Part shown: piece after piece, positions 8,575 through 16,822 of the stretch
How the letters are laid out: every line of letters begins with the position of its first letter
Numbering within the stretch: the first letter of the stretch is position 1
NCBI RefSeq assembly: GCF_030544485.1
Contig: NZ_CP130610.1
Span: 3,224,001-3,288,000 of the forward strand
Reading direction: 5' to 3'
DNA length: 64,000 bases
Source: Halomonas sp. HAL1
GTDB taxonomy: Bacteria; Pseudomonadota; Gammaproteobacteria; Pseudomonadales; Halomonadaceae
Program-made: the position numbers and the translations under genes
The notes under the pieces: generated by a model
Databases searched by the model: none
What the model was told of the DNA's origin: nothing
The model's input: the letters and a program-made list of their open reading frames with translations, nothing else

Positions 8575-9101
8575 TTCTCAGGTTGGCAGAAGCCGGCGTC
8601 TTCAGGGATGGAAACACAGTCGCCTACTTTGATGCCGCGCTCGGCAAAGTAGCCGCCATTAACCTCTAGCGCTGAATGATACGTCGCACCCGCTGGATAA
8701 GAGGGGCATTCACTCGGTGAAGTGGTCTCACAGGGCGGCATGGTATTAATCGCCACGATACGGCCACTCGCATCGATAAAAGCAATGTCGAGAGGAATCA
8801 GCGTGTTATACATCCAAAAGGCGTTACTGGCCGATTGCTCATTCTCAAAACGAAATAGCATGCCCTGCGCTTCCGGCAGGCTCTCACGCCCCATCAATCC
8901 GCGCTGTCGCTGAGAGGATGTTTCCGCCACCTCAACGTCTAAGCGGTGCGGTCCGCCCTCGCTATGAATAGCCAGCGCCAGCGTCTGCATCTCTTTCGTT
9001 GCCTGCCCCCAGGCAAACGAGCTGAGTAACGACATCGGCAGCAGCGCTGCCAGCGGTAACAGTAACGATGCTTTAAGCAGCGTGCGACGCGTGTGATCCA
9101 T
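8571..9101 (-). CDS. DUF192 family exported protein
   Basis: 176 aa. The N-terminus DHTRRTLLKASLLLPLAALL carries a twin-arginine-like motif (TRRTLLK) and a hydrophobic stretch, so it is probably exported, possibly by Tat. The DUF192 domain follows: VEVAETSSQRQRGLMGRESL, then FWMYNTLIPLDIAFID and the C-terminal ALEVNGGYFAERGIKVGD. DUF192 function is not established. It begins 2 bp after the modC stop, so it is very probably the last gene of the pyk-mod operon. This is unusual company and could hint at a metal- or cofactor-related role, which is inference only. Confidence 0.88.
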   Translation of the reverse strand: MDHTRRTLLKASLLLPLAALLPMSLLSSFAWGQATKEMQTLALAIHSEGGPHRLDVEVAETSSQRQRGLMGRESLPEAQGMLFRFENEQSASNAFWMYNTLIPLDIAFIDASGRIVAINTMPPCETTSPSECPSYPAGATYHSALEVNGGYFAERGIKVGDCVSIPEDAGFCQPEN

Positions 9102-9103
9102 GC

Positions 9104-10252
9104 TTACTTCCTTTTATCATGCGCATCTGCGCGAACTCGGTGGCCTGGCAACAGGTGTATTCCTGCCGCCAGCAGTGAAACATTCACTACTGCCCCGCGG
9201 GTTAACTGATTGCGACGTGCAGCATGAGTGGCGATGTCGAAACGTAACATATCACCGTGGCCAACGCTTAAGGAAACTGACGTAATGCCGCCCAACACCA
9301 CTACCTCACTGACCGTGGCAGCCAGCGGGTTTTCCCGCTCGCCTTGCGAAGGCCGATCACGACGGTGAAGCACAATATCGGAGGGCGGCAAATACCAAGT
9401 CACGGTCTCTCCCAGTGGCAGGTTGGCGAGTTCTTCAGCAACTTCCAGGTAAGTTTCCCCCCACTGCAGGCGGCGCTGCCCTTCTAACTCTACAACAGTG
9501 CCTTCAAACAGATTATGGCGGTCCAGCAAGCGTGCCACTAACGGCGAGGCTGGGCGACTGAACAGTGCCTCGGGCGAATCCTGCTGAAGGCTTACACCGT
9601 TATGCAACACGCAGATTTGATCAGCCAGTGCAGTGGCTTCCTCCAGGTCATGCGTCACCAGCACGATGGGAATCTCGATTTGCTGGCGGAGCAGTGCCAG
9701 TTCGCGCTGCAAACGCCGACGGGTCACTTGATCCACCGCTGAAAACGGTTCATCGAGCAACAGCACTTTCGGATCGCGGGCCAAGGCGCGGGCTAGCGCG
9801 ACACGCTGGCGTTGCCCACCGGAAAGCGCGTTGGAGTAGCGCTTGCCCAGCCCGTCTAAACGCACCTTGGCCAGCCACTGTTCCGCTTGTTCTCGGCGCT
9901 GAGGTTGAGGCAGATGACGCAGCGGCAGTTGAATATTTTCTAACGCGGTTAAGTGGGGAAACAGCGCATAGTCCTGAAACACCATGCCGACTTGCCGACG
10001 CTGGGGCGGAAGTGAATGCTTACGTTCAGCATCAAACCAAACGTCGCCAGCGCATTCCACACGCCCATTTTGAGGGCGATAAAGCCCGGCAATAGTCCGC
10101 AGCAGCGTGGTTTTCCCGCTGCCCGACGGCCCTACCAGCGCCAGCAGTTCGCCGGGTTGGCAGATAAACTCGGCGGCCAGCGGAATCGGCCCCGTTTGGT
10201 GGACCGCCACGCCTAGTCCTTCGATCGGCCCGGTGATGCGCGAATTAGCCAC
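9104..10252 (-). CDS. modC: Molybdate ABC transporter ATP-binding protein ModC
   Basis: ATPase of the molybdate importer. 382 aa from the GTG at 10252, which overlaps the modB stop (GTGGCTAA), so translation is coupled. It shows Walker A GPSGSGKTT, the ABC signature LSGGQRQR, Walker B VLLLDEPFSAVD and the H-loop VTHDLEEA. The C-terminal region around residues 310-370 (VSEVVVLGGITSVSLSVGHG onward) resembles the Mop/TOBE oxyanion-sensing domain of ModC. A longer upstream frame exists, but it only reads modB in another frame. Tungstate or sulfate specificity cannot be fully excluded, but the ModA and ModB neighbours favour molybdate. Confidence 0.93.
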   Translation of the reverse strand: MANSRITGPIEGLGVAVHQTGPIPLAAEFICQPGELLALVGPSGSGKTTLLRTIAGLYRPQNGRVECAGDVWFDAERKHSLPPQRRQVGMVFQDYALFPHLTALENIQLPLRHLPQPQRREQAEQWLAKVRLDGLGKRYSNALSGGQRQRVALARALARDPKVLLLDEPFSAVDQVTRRRLQRELALLRQQIEIPIVLVTHDLEEATALADQICVLHNGVSLQQDSPEALFSRPASPLVARLLDRHNLFEGTVVELEGQRRLQWGETYLEVAEELANLPLGETVTWYLPPSDIVLHRRDRPSQGERENPLAATVSEVVVLGGITSVSLSVGHGDMLRFDIATHAARRNQLTRGAVVNVSLLAAGIHLLPGHRVRADAHDKRK

Positions 10253-10913
10253 GTACCCACCGCCTGCGCCCGGCCAGTCCATAGACAAGCCCCAAGGTAA
10301 TAAACGACACCAACAGCAACAGCGCCGACATCTGTGCCGCGCCCTGTTCGTCAAAGGCTTGAACGCGATCATAGATGGCAATGGCAAGGGTGCGGGTTTC
10401 GCCATCAATAGCGCCCCCCACCATCAAGATGACGCCGAATTCGCCCAGCGTATGGGCAAAGGTGAGCGCTGCCGCTGACATAATGCCTGGCCACACCAAG
10501 GGCAGTTCGATACGCAGCAGCGTTTGCCAGGGGCTCAAGCCGCTGCACCAGGCCGCTTCTCGTAGGTTGTGGGGCACATGTTCAAAGGCGCGCTGAATGG
10601 GCTGCACGGCAAACGGCAGATTGGCGATCAGGGAGGCCAGTAATATGCCTGTGAAGGTAAAATTCAGCCCGCTGCCGGTCATTTCTGCCCAAAACGAACC
10701 CACCGGCGCATCGCGGCCAAAGCTCAACAGCAGATAAAAGCCCAGTACGGTAGGCGGCAGTACTAGCGGGAGGGCAATCAGCGCTTCGCATAGACCTTTG
10801 CCCCGGAAACGCGCGTAGGCCAGGGCGCGGCCTAGCCAAATAGCGATGGGGATAAGTAGTAAGCAGGTAAAGCCTGCAAGGCGTAGCGAGACCGAGAGTG
10901 CCGACCAATCCAT
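10245..10913 (-). CDS. modB: Molybdate ABC transporter permease ModB
   Basis: Inner-membrane channel subunit of ModABC. 222 aa from the ATG at 10913 (MDWSALSVSLRLAG), which matches the usual ModB length and N-terminus. It contains the permease EAA-type loop (EAAWCSGLSPWQTLLRIELP) and the typical LPPTVLGFYLLLSFGRDAPVG and GEFGVILMVGGAIDGETRTL stretches. It starts 13 bp after the modA stop and overlaps modC. Confidence 0.95.
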   Translation of the reverse strand: MDWSALSVSLRLAGFTCLLLIPIAIWLGRALAYARFRGKGLCEALIALPLVLPPTVLGFYLLLSFGRDAPVGSFWAEMTGSGLNFTFTGILLASLIANLPFAVQPIQRAFEHVPHNLREAAWCSGLSPWQTLLRIELPLVWPGIMSAAALTFAHTLGEFGVILMVGGAIDGETRTLAIAIYDRVQAFDEQGAAQMSALLLLVSFITLGLVYGLAGRRRWVRG

Positions 10914-10926
10914 TAAGAGCCATCCA

Positions 10927-11718
10927 TTATTCGACGCTAAACCCGTAGCGGCGCAAGATGGATTGCCCTTCGTCTTGCTGTAACCAGTGATAAAAATCAC
11001 TGGCCACTTCTCCCGCCCGATTAGTCAACACCATGCGTTGTCGAAGCGGGCTATGCCAGCCCTCAGGTATAAGTACGTACTCACTTCGTTCACTAAGCGC
11101 AGGCGCTAAGGCCAAGGAATAAGCCACCAGACCACCGCGCGCATCATCGGAAAGCGCAAACTGCGCCGCTTGTGAGACATTTTCGCCCAGCACTCGCAGC
11201 GGCTCTGTTGGCTCCCAAAGCCCGGCGTGCTCAAGCGTCTGCTTCGCCGCCACGCCATAAGGCGCGTGCTCAGGATTCGCCAGGGCGATACGTTCCGTAG
11301 TTCCTTGTGCTTTCAGCGCGGCCTCTACCCCAGTAAGCGGCTCATCAGCACTGGGCAAATCACCGCGCCCTGCGCGCTTCAGCCACACTAACCGACCAAT
11401 GGCGTAAATAACGCCCTCGTCTTTGGTGTGGCCCTCATTATAAAGCGCCTGAACATAGCGCTCATCAGCAGAAAGATACAGCTCGAAAGGTGCGCCCTGG
11501 GCGATTTGGCGACGGAAGTTGCCCGACGAACCAAAGTTCAACCGCAGCGCGTGGCCGGTTTCTTGTTGAAACTGCTCCGCGGCCTCCGTCAGCGCAAACT
11601 GCAGATCAGAGGCCGCCGCCACAATAGGAGGTTCCCCTGCTTTCACGGGGGAAGCTGTTAATAACAAGCAGACCAGCAGCAGCCCGCGAGCTACATTAGC
11701 TGTTGCTAGGCTCAGCAT
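10927..11718 (-). CDS. modA: Molybdate ABC transporter substrate-binding protein ModA
   Basis: Periplasmic molybdate receptor, 263 aa. Signal peptide of about 27 residues ending VKA. Ligand-site segments are visible: [22 protein letters not shown] and [20 protein letters not shown]. Its ATG lies inside the end of pyk (23-bp overlap), with GGAG about 12 bases upstream within pyk. Molybdate would serve molybdoenzymes; xanthine dehydrogenase, needed upstream of the nearby purine pathway, is one, but it is not encoded in the window. Confidence 0.94.
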   Translation of the reverse strand: MLSLATANVARGLLLVCLLLTASPVKAGEPPIVAAASDLQFALTEAAEQFQQETGHALRLNFGSSGNFRRQIAQGAPFELYLSADERYVQALYNEGHTKDEGVIYAIGRLVWLKRAGRGDLPSADEPLTGVEAALKAQGTTERIALANPEHAPYGVAAKQTLEHAGLWEPTEPLRVLGENVSQAAQFALSDDARGGLVAYSLALAPALSERSEYVLIPEGWHSPLRQRMVLTNRAGEVASDFYHWLQQDEGQSILRRYGFSVE

Positions 11719-13180
11719 GCTGATCGGTAATCTCCATCACCTTCATGGTATTGGTACCGCCATGAGCGTTCATATGGTCGCCGCGGGTAAGGATCACGTG
11801 ATCCCCTGCCTTGGAGATACCGGTCTTCACCAGCAGTTCCAGCGCACGGTCGTTTAGCTCGGTGGGTGTCATATCAGAGGTATCGAACGGCAGCGAAACG
11901 ACCCCACGGTAGAGTGCCATGCGGCGCTGAGCGATAGGGTTATGCGCCAAGCCCACAATCGGTAGGCCGGAACGAATGCGCGACGCGATCAATGGCGTAT
12001 AGCCCGACGATGTCATGCAGGCAATCGCGGTAATGCCAGTCATATGGTTCGCAGCATACATAGCGGAAAGCGCGATGGTTTCATCTGGGCGAGTAAAGCC
12101 TTCATGAATACGGTGACCAGACTCCTGGGCAGATTTTTCACGCTCAGCGCCCAGGCAAACACGCGACATTGCTTCTACCGTTTCCAACGGATAGTCACCC
12201 GCGGCGGTTTCCGCTGAGAGCATGACCGCATCGCTGCCATCCAATACCGCGTTGGCCACATCAAACACTTCGGCACGAGTGGGTAGCGGCGCCGAAATCA
12301 TGCTTTCCATCATCTGCGTTGCGGTAATCACAGCACGGTTAAGAGAACGCGCCCGCTTGATCATACGTTTCTGAACGCCAACCAACTTGGCATCGCCAAT
12401 TTCTACGCCTAAATCACCGCGTGCCACCATGACCGCTTCGGAAGCTTCGATAATGCCGTCCAGGGTGGCGTCATCAGCGACCGCTTCAGCGCGCTCGACC
12501 TTGGCGACCAGGCCAATGTCCTTACCCGCTTCGCCCAGTAAACGGCGTGCTTCCAGCATATCTTCGGCATGACGAGGGAAGGAAATCGCGAGATAGTCGA
12601 CGCCAATATCAACAGCGGTTTTGAGGTCTTCTTTGTCTTTCTCGGTCAACGCCGGGGCGGAGAGGCCGCCGCCCTGCTTGTTGATGCCTTTATGGTTGGA
12701 GAGCTTGCCACCCACAACCACGGTGGTATGTACCTGTTGCCCTTCAACGCGAGCCACATCCAGCACCAAACGTCCGTCATCTAGCAGCAGACGATCACCA
12801 GCAGCCACATCTTGTGACAAGGTTTTGTAGTCACAACCCACTTGGTGGATATCACCGGCATCGCCGTCGAGTTCCATATCGAGAATAAACGGCTGGCCTT
12901 CTTTAAGCACTACGGAGCCATCTCTAAACCGCGCAATGCGGATCTTGGGGCCTTGGAGGTCGCCTAGAGCCGCTACGCTGCGGCCCAGTTTGGCAGCAAT
13001 TTCACGTACCTCGGTTAACCGGCGGCGGTGATCATCGGCGGTACCGTGAGAGAAATTAAGACGCACCACATCAACACCCGCCTTGAGCATGGCCTCCAAT
13101 ACGCCTTCACGGTCGCTGGCAGGCCCAAGGGTGGCGACAATTTTGGTACGACGGATCGTAGAGAAGTGCAGTGCGTTCAT
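11696..13180 (-). CDS. pyk: Pyruvate kinase
   Basis: Converts phosphoenolpyruvate and ADP to pyruvate and ATP, the last step of glycolysis, in the cytoplasm. 494 aa, full length. It has [14 protein letters not shown] at the start, [20 protein letters not shown], the active-site signature [13 protein letters not shown] and [10 protein letters not shown]. The C-terminal domain includes [20 protein letters not shown]. It resembles the PykA type more than PykF, but this was not tested. The modA start overlaps its end, so pyk probably heads the mod operon. It lies 105 bp after allA on the same strand, so some read-through from the purine operon is possible. Confidence 0.96.
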   Translation of the reverse strand: MNALHFSTIRRTKIVATLGPASDREGVLEAMLKAGVDVVRLNFSHGTADDHRRRLTEVREIAAKLGRSVAALGDLQGPKIRIARFRDGSVVLKEGQPFILDMELDGDAGDIHQVGCDYKTLSQDVAAGDRLLLDDGRLVLDVARVEGQQVHTTVVVGGKLSNHKGINKQGGGLSAPALTEKDKEDLKTAVDIGVDYLAISFPRHAEDMLEARRLLGEAGKDIGLVAKVERAEAVADDATLDGIIEASEAVMVARGDLGVEIGDAKLVGVQKRMIKRARSLNRAVITATQMMESMISAPLPTRAEVFDVANAVLDGSDAVMLSAETAAGDYPLETVEAMSRVCLGAEREKSAQESGHRIHEGFTRPDETIALSAMYAANHMTGITAIACMTSSGYTPLIASRIRSGLPIVGLAHNPIAQRRMALYRGVVSLPFDTSDMTPTELNDRALELLVKTGISKAGDHVILTRGDHMNAHGGTNTMKVMEITDQHAEPSNS

Positions 13181-13285
13181 AATATTCCAACCATGCTAAT
13201 GAGCGTGTAGTGACTTTGTTTAATAACACTAGCTTATCAGTTTAACGCGTTCTATATGACAGCCCTGCAACACGAAATGTACGTA

Positions 13286-13774
13286 TTATTCCAACGTAAC
13301 GGTAATTGCCAGGGGAAACTCATCGCAGTTATTGCCATCGCCGCCCCGATCCACCACCAAGAACTCGCCCTCACGTTCTAGCACTGACTGAATGGCGTGC
13401 CAAGTGCCTGCGCGGTAATTCACGCCTTGTCGGCCATCGGTCACATAAGCACGCACTTCGTCAGGATTGATATGTTCACCGGGCGGCGCCACTACAACGA
13501 TAAAGCGCTCCTCATGCAGCGGCATAAACGCCTGACTGCCCTGGGGATGGCGCTCTAAAAACGTGAGCTCCAACGGCAGTGTAATCGGCTGGCTCACGAA
13601 GATATTAATCAGCGTGTGAGCGTTTTCGCCCAGGGTTTCCACCTTGGCCAGATCGTGATGGCGCTGGGTGCGCCCGGCATTAATGGGAAACGAGGCGGAG
13701 GTGCGCGCATCCATCACATCGCCAAAAGGGGCAAAGGCCTCGGCCGTCAGCGGCTCGGCGTTCAGTGTCAACAT
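13286..13774 (-). CDS. allA: Ureidoglycolate lyase
   Basis: Splits (S)-ureidoglycolate into glyoxylate and urea, the final step of the ureide pathway. 162 aa, usual length. It has the AllA pattern LTAEAFAPFGDVMDA at the start, the cupin-like FLERHPQGSQAFMPL and YRAGTWHAIQSVLE segments, and FLVVDRGGDGNNCDE near the end. It lies 9 bp after the ureidoglycine aminohydrolase gene and is the third gene of puuE-UGHY-allA. Glyoxylate made here joins the pool formed by the glycolate oxidase encoded 19 kb away. Confidence 0.93.
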   Translation of the reverse strand: MLTLNAEPLTAEAFAPFGDVMDARTSASFPINAGRTQRHHDLAKVETLGENAHTLINIFVSQPITLPLELTFLERHPQGSQAFMPLHEERFIVVVAPPGEHINPDEVRAYVTDGRQGVNYRAGTWHAIQSVLEREGEFLVVDRGGDGNNCDEFPLAITVTLE

Positions 13775-13783
13775 TACAGCTCC

Positions 13784-14617
13784 TTAGCGTGACGACAATT
13801 TGAGAGAAGCGTGGCGGTTAACATCTTTATACAACAAATAACGGAACGGCCCTGGGCCAGCGGCGTAGCAGGCCTGGGGACAGAAAGCGCGTAGCCACAT
13901 AAAATCGCCCGCCTCTACTTCTACCCAGTTTTGATTCAAGTGATAAACGGCTTTGCCTTCCAGCACGTAAAGCCCGTGTTCCATGACATGGGTTTCATCA
14001 AAGGGAATCACGCCGCCGGGCTGGAACGTCACGATATTGACGTGCATATCGTGGCGGACGTCCGCCGGGTCGACAAAACGCGTGGTAGCCCAGCGCCCTT
14101 CGGTGCCCGGCATCTCGATAGGCGCAATATCCTGCTCGTTGGTCACAAACGCTTGTGGCACCTCGAGCCCTTCCACAAATTCATACGCCTTGCGTACCCA
14201 GTGGAAACGCACCGGCACGTTAGATTCGTTTCGCACCTGCCAGTTACTACCAGAAGGAATAAACGCATAGCCGCCGGGCTGCATAACGTGGCGCTCGCCT
14301 GACAAAGTAAGCGTTAACTCACCTTCCACAATAAACAGCACGCCTTCCGCCTGGGGGTCTGGCTCAGGCTTATCACTACCGCCCTGGGGCTGGACTTCCA
14401 TAATGTACTGGGAGAACGTTTCAGCAAACCCTGACAGCGGCCGCGCCAGCACCCACAGCCGAGTGCTTTCCCAAAACGGTAGGTTGCTGGTGACGATATC
14501 GCGCATCACGCCTTTAGGAATCAGCGCATAGGCTTCAGTAAATACAGCACGGTCAGCGGTTATTTGGGTTTGCGGCGGGTGCCCGCCGGCGGGGGCGTAG
14601 TAAGTAGGTTGTTTCAT
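13784..14617 (-). CDS. allE: (S)-ureidoglycine aminohydrolase
   Basis: Bicupin enzyme that releases ammonia from ureidoglycine to give (S)-ureidoglycolate. 277 aa from the ATG at 14617 (MKQPTYYAPAGG), preceded by AAGGC; a longer frame upstream has no ribosome site. Two cupin halves are visible: VLFIVEGELTLTLSGERHVM with PGGYAFIPSGS, and THVMEHGLYVLEGKAVYHLN with VEAGDFMWLRAFCPQACYAA, which contains the usual metal-site residues. It sits between puuE and allA with gaps of 11 and 9 bp. The allantoate amidohydrolase that should supply its substrate is not in the window. Confidence 0.93.
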   Translation of the reverse strand: MKQPTYYAPAGGHPPQTQITADRAVFTEAYALIPKGVMRDIVTSNLPFWESTRLWVLARPLSGFAETFSQYIMEVQPQGGSDKPEPDPQAEGVLFIVEGELTLTLSGERHVMQPGGYAFIPSGSNWQVRNESNVPVRFHWVRKAYEFVEGLEVPQAFVTNEQDIAPIEMPGTEGRWATTRFVDPADVRHDMHVNIVTFQPGGVIPFDETHVMEHGLYVLEGKAVYHLNQNWVEVEAGDFMWLRAFCPQACYAAGPGPFRYLLYKDVNRHASLKLSSR

Positions 14618-14628
14618 TATTTTGCCTT

Positions 14629-15567
14629 TCAACGGGTTGGCGCCGGGTGGTGCTCTGCCCAGTGAAGGGCGATATCGACCCGGCGGGCCACCCAAACGCG
14701 GTCGTGGGTTTCGATGTAATCCAAAAAGCGCTGCAGCGCGCGAAAACGCCCCGGGCGCCCCAACAAGCGGCAGTGCATACCTATTGAGAGCATTTTGGGC
14801 GCCTCCTCCCCTTCTGCGTAAAGCACATCGAAGGCATCGCGCAGGTAGGTAAAGAAGTGATCCGCGGTGTTAAAACCTTGCGGGGCAGCAAAGCGCATAT
14901 CGTTGCTGTCCAACGTGTAGGGCACAATCAGGTGGTTGTGGTCACTGCCCTGACTATCGGTCACCTGCGTCCAAAAAGGCAAGTCGTCGCCGTAGTAGTC
15001 GCTATCGTAAAGGAAACCGCCTTCGTCTAGCACCAGCCGCCGGGTATTGGGGCTATCGCGGCCGGTGTACCAGCCTTGGGGCTTTTCGCCGTAGAGGCGC
15101 TGAAAAATCTCCATGGCCTGCTGCAGATGCTCCCGCTCCACGTGTTCGGGCACTTCCTGATAATGAATCCAGCGATAGCCGTGGCAGGCAATCTCATGGC
15201 CTAGCTCTTTAAAGGCCATAGCCACCTCTGGATTGCGCTCCAGCGCCATAGCCACGCCAAACACCGTGAGCGGTAGATCGCGTTTTTCAAACTCGCGCAA
15301 AATGCGCCACACCCCGGCGCGGGAGCCATATTCGTAAATAGACTCCATACTCAAGTGGCGATCTGGATAAGCCGGTGCACCGATGATTTCCGACAGAAAC
15401 TGCTCCGAGCCGGTATCGCCATGCAGCACGCTATTTTCGCCGCCTTCTTCGTAATTAAGCACGAACTGGACGGCAATTTTGGCTTTATTGGGCCAATTGG
15501 CGTGAGGCGGGTTGCGTCCGTAACCGATCAAATCACGGGGGTAATGCACCATGGATGAGGACGACAT
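14629..15567 (-). CDS. puuE: Allantoinase PuuE, polysaccharide-deacetylase fold
   Basis: Hydrolyses allantoin to allantoate without the metal centre of classic AllB allantoinases. 312 aa. It has the PuuE N-terminus HYPRDLIGYGRNPPHANWP, the NYEEGGENSVLHGD stretch, GHEIACHGYRWIHYQEVP, and MLSIGMHCRLLGRPGR near the C-terminus. AAGGAG precedes the ATG. It is the first gene of a minus-strand operon with allE and allA. A perfect TTTGTATACAAA palindrome lies about 80 bp upstream of its start, in the gap shared with the divergent racemase gene. Confidence 0.95.
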   Translation of the reverse strand: MSSSSMVHYPRDLIGYGRNPPHANWPNKAKIAVQFVLNYEEGGENSVLHGDTGSEQFLSEIIGAPAYPDRHLSMESIYEYGSRAGVWRILREFEKRDLPLTVFGVAMALERNPEVAMAFKELGHEIACHGYRWIHYQEVPEHVEREHLQQAMEIFQRLYGEKPQGWYTGRDSPNTRRLVLDEGGFLYDSDYYGDDLPFWTQVTDSQGSDHNHLIVPYTLDSNDMRFAAPQGFNTADHFFTYLRDAFDVLYAEGEEAPKMLSIGMHCRLLGRPGRFRALQRFLDYIETHDRVWVARRVDIALHWAEHHPAPTR

Positions 15568-15647
15568 CGTTATCTCCTTCGGTCATATTTCTGACCAACA
15601 CTGGTTAGCTTCTATTCGATGAGCAATGCCAGTGCGGCAACTAATTA

Positions 15648-15659
15648 TTTGTATACAAA
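15648..15659. promoter_or_regulatory. TTTGTATACAAA palindrome, candidate GntR operator (puuE side)
   Basis: Perfect 12-bp palindrome with GTATAC core, about 80 bp upstream of the puuE start. The same core recurs at 15842, 24758 and 25416, always in gaps of the purine cluster. A GntR/FCD regulator is encoded in the cluster and this class binds short AT-rich palindromes, so it is the likely ligand; that link is inference. Confidence 0.65.
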
Positions 15660-15841
15660 ATAGCGGCATTAATAGCGTACCGCAACGCAGCTTGCCGCTA
15701 ATCCTCTGACACTAATAGCGTTTCTCAGTTTAAACGTCGTTAAACCTTTGAATCCTGAACAATTGGTCAAACTTTTAGCCTATCACTTTCGTCGTGTATT
15801 CGCGGCTAGACCCTTGCGTCTCGCTAGAAACCGCCCTATTT

Positions 15842-15851
15842 TTGTATACAA
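15842..15851. promoter_or_regulatory. TTGTATACAA palindrome, candidate GntR operator (racemase side)
   Basis: Perfect 10-bp palindrome 36 bp upstream of the GTG start of the racemase gene, a position suited to blocking RNA polymerase. Same motif as at 15648, 24758 and 25416. Confidence 0.65.
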
Positions 15852-15886
15852 GAAAAGTTATATTGTTTACATGCGGATTATTTAAC

Positions 15887-16642
15887 GTGCATATACGAAT
15901 TATTAACCCTAACACCACGGCCTCGATGACCGCTGCTATTCATCAGGCAGCACAGCAGCATGCAGGCCCTGGCATCTCGGTGAGCGCTTCGCAGCCTGAC
16001 GCAGGGCCGGTTTCAATCGAGAGCCATTTTGACGAAGTGGTCAGTGCGGTAGGGGTGGCCGAAGAAGTCCTCAAGGGCGAGCGCGAAGGCGGCATTGATG
16101 CCTATATAGTGGCCTGTTTTGGCGACCCTGGCTTGCTTGCCGCACGAGAACTGACCCGTGCGCCGGTGATTGGGATTGCCGAAGCAGCATTTCATCTGGC
16201 CACGCTGGTAAGCACTCGCTTTTCCATCGTCACCACCCTGGGACGCACCGGCATTATCGCCGAGCATCTGCTTCAGCAGTATGGCTTTAGCCACCACTGC
16301 CGTCGTATACGTGCCGCTGAAATCCCCGTGTTGGATCTTGAGCATCACCCTGACGCGGCGTTTACGCGCATTGTTGAAGAGTGCTGCCGCGCGAGGGATG
16401 AAGATGGCATTGGCGCCATCGTTTTAGGCTGCGGCGGTATGGCCAACTTGACCCAACAGATTAGTCACGAAGTGGGCCTACCGGTAGTAGAAGGTGTTAC
16501 CGCCGCGCTGAAACTGGCGGAATCGCTGGTCAGTTTAGGACTGCATACCAGTAAGCATGGTGATCTTGCCTACCCACGGCCAAAGACCTTCACCGGTAAG
16601 TTTTCTGAACTTTCCAATCTGCATTTACCGCATAAGTCATAA
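15887..16642 (+). CDS. hpxA: Asp/Glu/hydantoin racemase family protein, probable allantoin racemase
   Basis: 251 aa from the GTG at 15887 (VHIRIINPNTTASMTAAI), which matches the family's standard N-terminus. The ribosome site is poor, and a longer in-frame start at 15794 would place the operator palindrome inside the gene. Family marks are NPNTT, a first catalytic cysteine in YIVACFGDPGLLAAREL and a second in IVLGCGGMANLT. Such enzymes racemise allantoin or 5-substituted hydantoins, letting the pathway use both enantiomers. Divergent from puuE and upstream of two NCS1 permeases, which favours allantoin. Hydantoin racemase is the alternative. Confidence 0.85.
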   Translation: MHIRIINPNTTASMTAAIHQAAQQHAGPGISVSASQPDAGPVSIESHFDEVVSAVGVAEEVLKGEREGGIDAYIVACFGDPGLLAARELTRAPVIGIAEAAFHLATLVSTRFSIVTTLGRTGIIAEHLLQQYGFSHHCRRIRAAEIPVLDLEHHPDAAFTRIVEECCRARDEDGIGAIVLGCGGMANLTQQISHEVGLPVVEGVTAALKLAESLVSLGLHTSKHGDLAYPRPKTFTGKFSELSNLHLPHKS

Positions 16643-16761
16643 CAGCTGAAAAAAACATAACAACGACTACAAAACATCCAATAACAATAGCTTAAACAGA
16701 ATTTCGAAAACTATATTTAAAAAAACCAGTACGTCCATTAGCACGCCACGCCGCAAGCGTT

Positions 16762-16786
16762 GCCTGGGTAATCAAATTACCCAAGC
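16762..16786. promoter_or_regulatory. Inverted repeat upstream of first NCS1 permease
   Basis: TGGGTAAT (16765-16772) and ATTACCCA (16776-16783) form a perfect 8-bp inverted repeat around CAA, extendable to GC/GC after one mismatch. It lies about 37 bp before the permease ATG and has no T-run, so an operator or a leader RNA hairpin is more likely than a terminator. Confidence 0.45.
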
Positions 16787-16822
16787 TGCCAATAAAACCG
16801 ATAATCTTGCGAGGACGACATC

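Larger units (their letters stand above)
15568..15886. other. 319-bp divergent regulatory region, puuE / racemase
   Basis: No gene is seen. The region separates puuE (minus) from the allantoin/hydantoin racemase gene (plus) and holds two copies of the TTGTATACA palindrome, at 15648-15659 and 15842-15851, each closer to one of the divergent genes. It also holds ATTGGTCAAA at 15762-15771, a 10-mer found again upstream of uraD. Confidence 0.7.

Noticed and set aside
9565..10095. 176-codon plus-strand frame opposite modC
   Set aside because: Antisense to the modC reading with Walker A, signature and Walker B motifs.
10252..10408. Longer modC start upstream of the GTG
   Set aside because: The extension is the modB reading in another frame with a Cys/Arg-rich sequence; the GTG overlapping the modB stop is the coherent start.
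13931..14302. Plus-strand frames opposite allE
   Set aside because: Antisense to the bicupin gene, which has clear family motifs and ribosome site.
16305..16310. GTATAC inside the racemase gene; also 59211-59216 and 59538-59543 in crbS
   Set aside because: The core occurs in coding sequence without the flanking TTG/CAA symmetry, so it was not counted as an operator.
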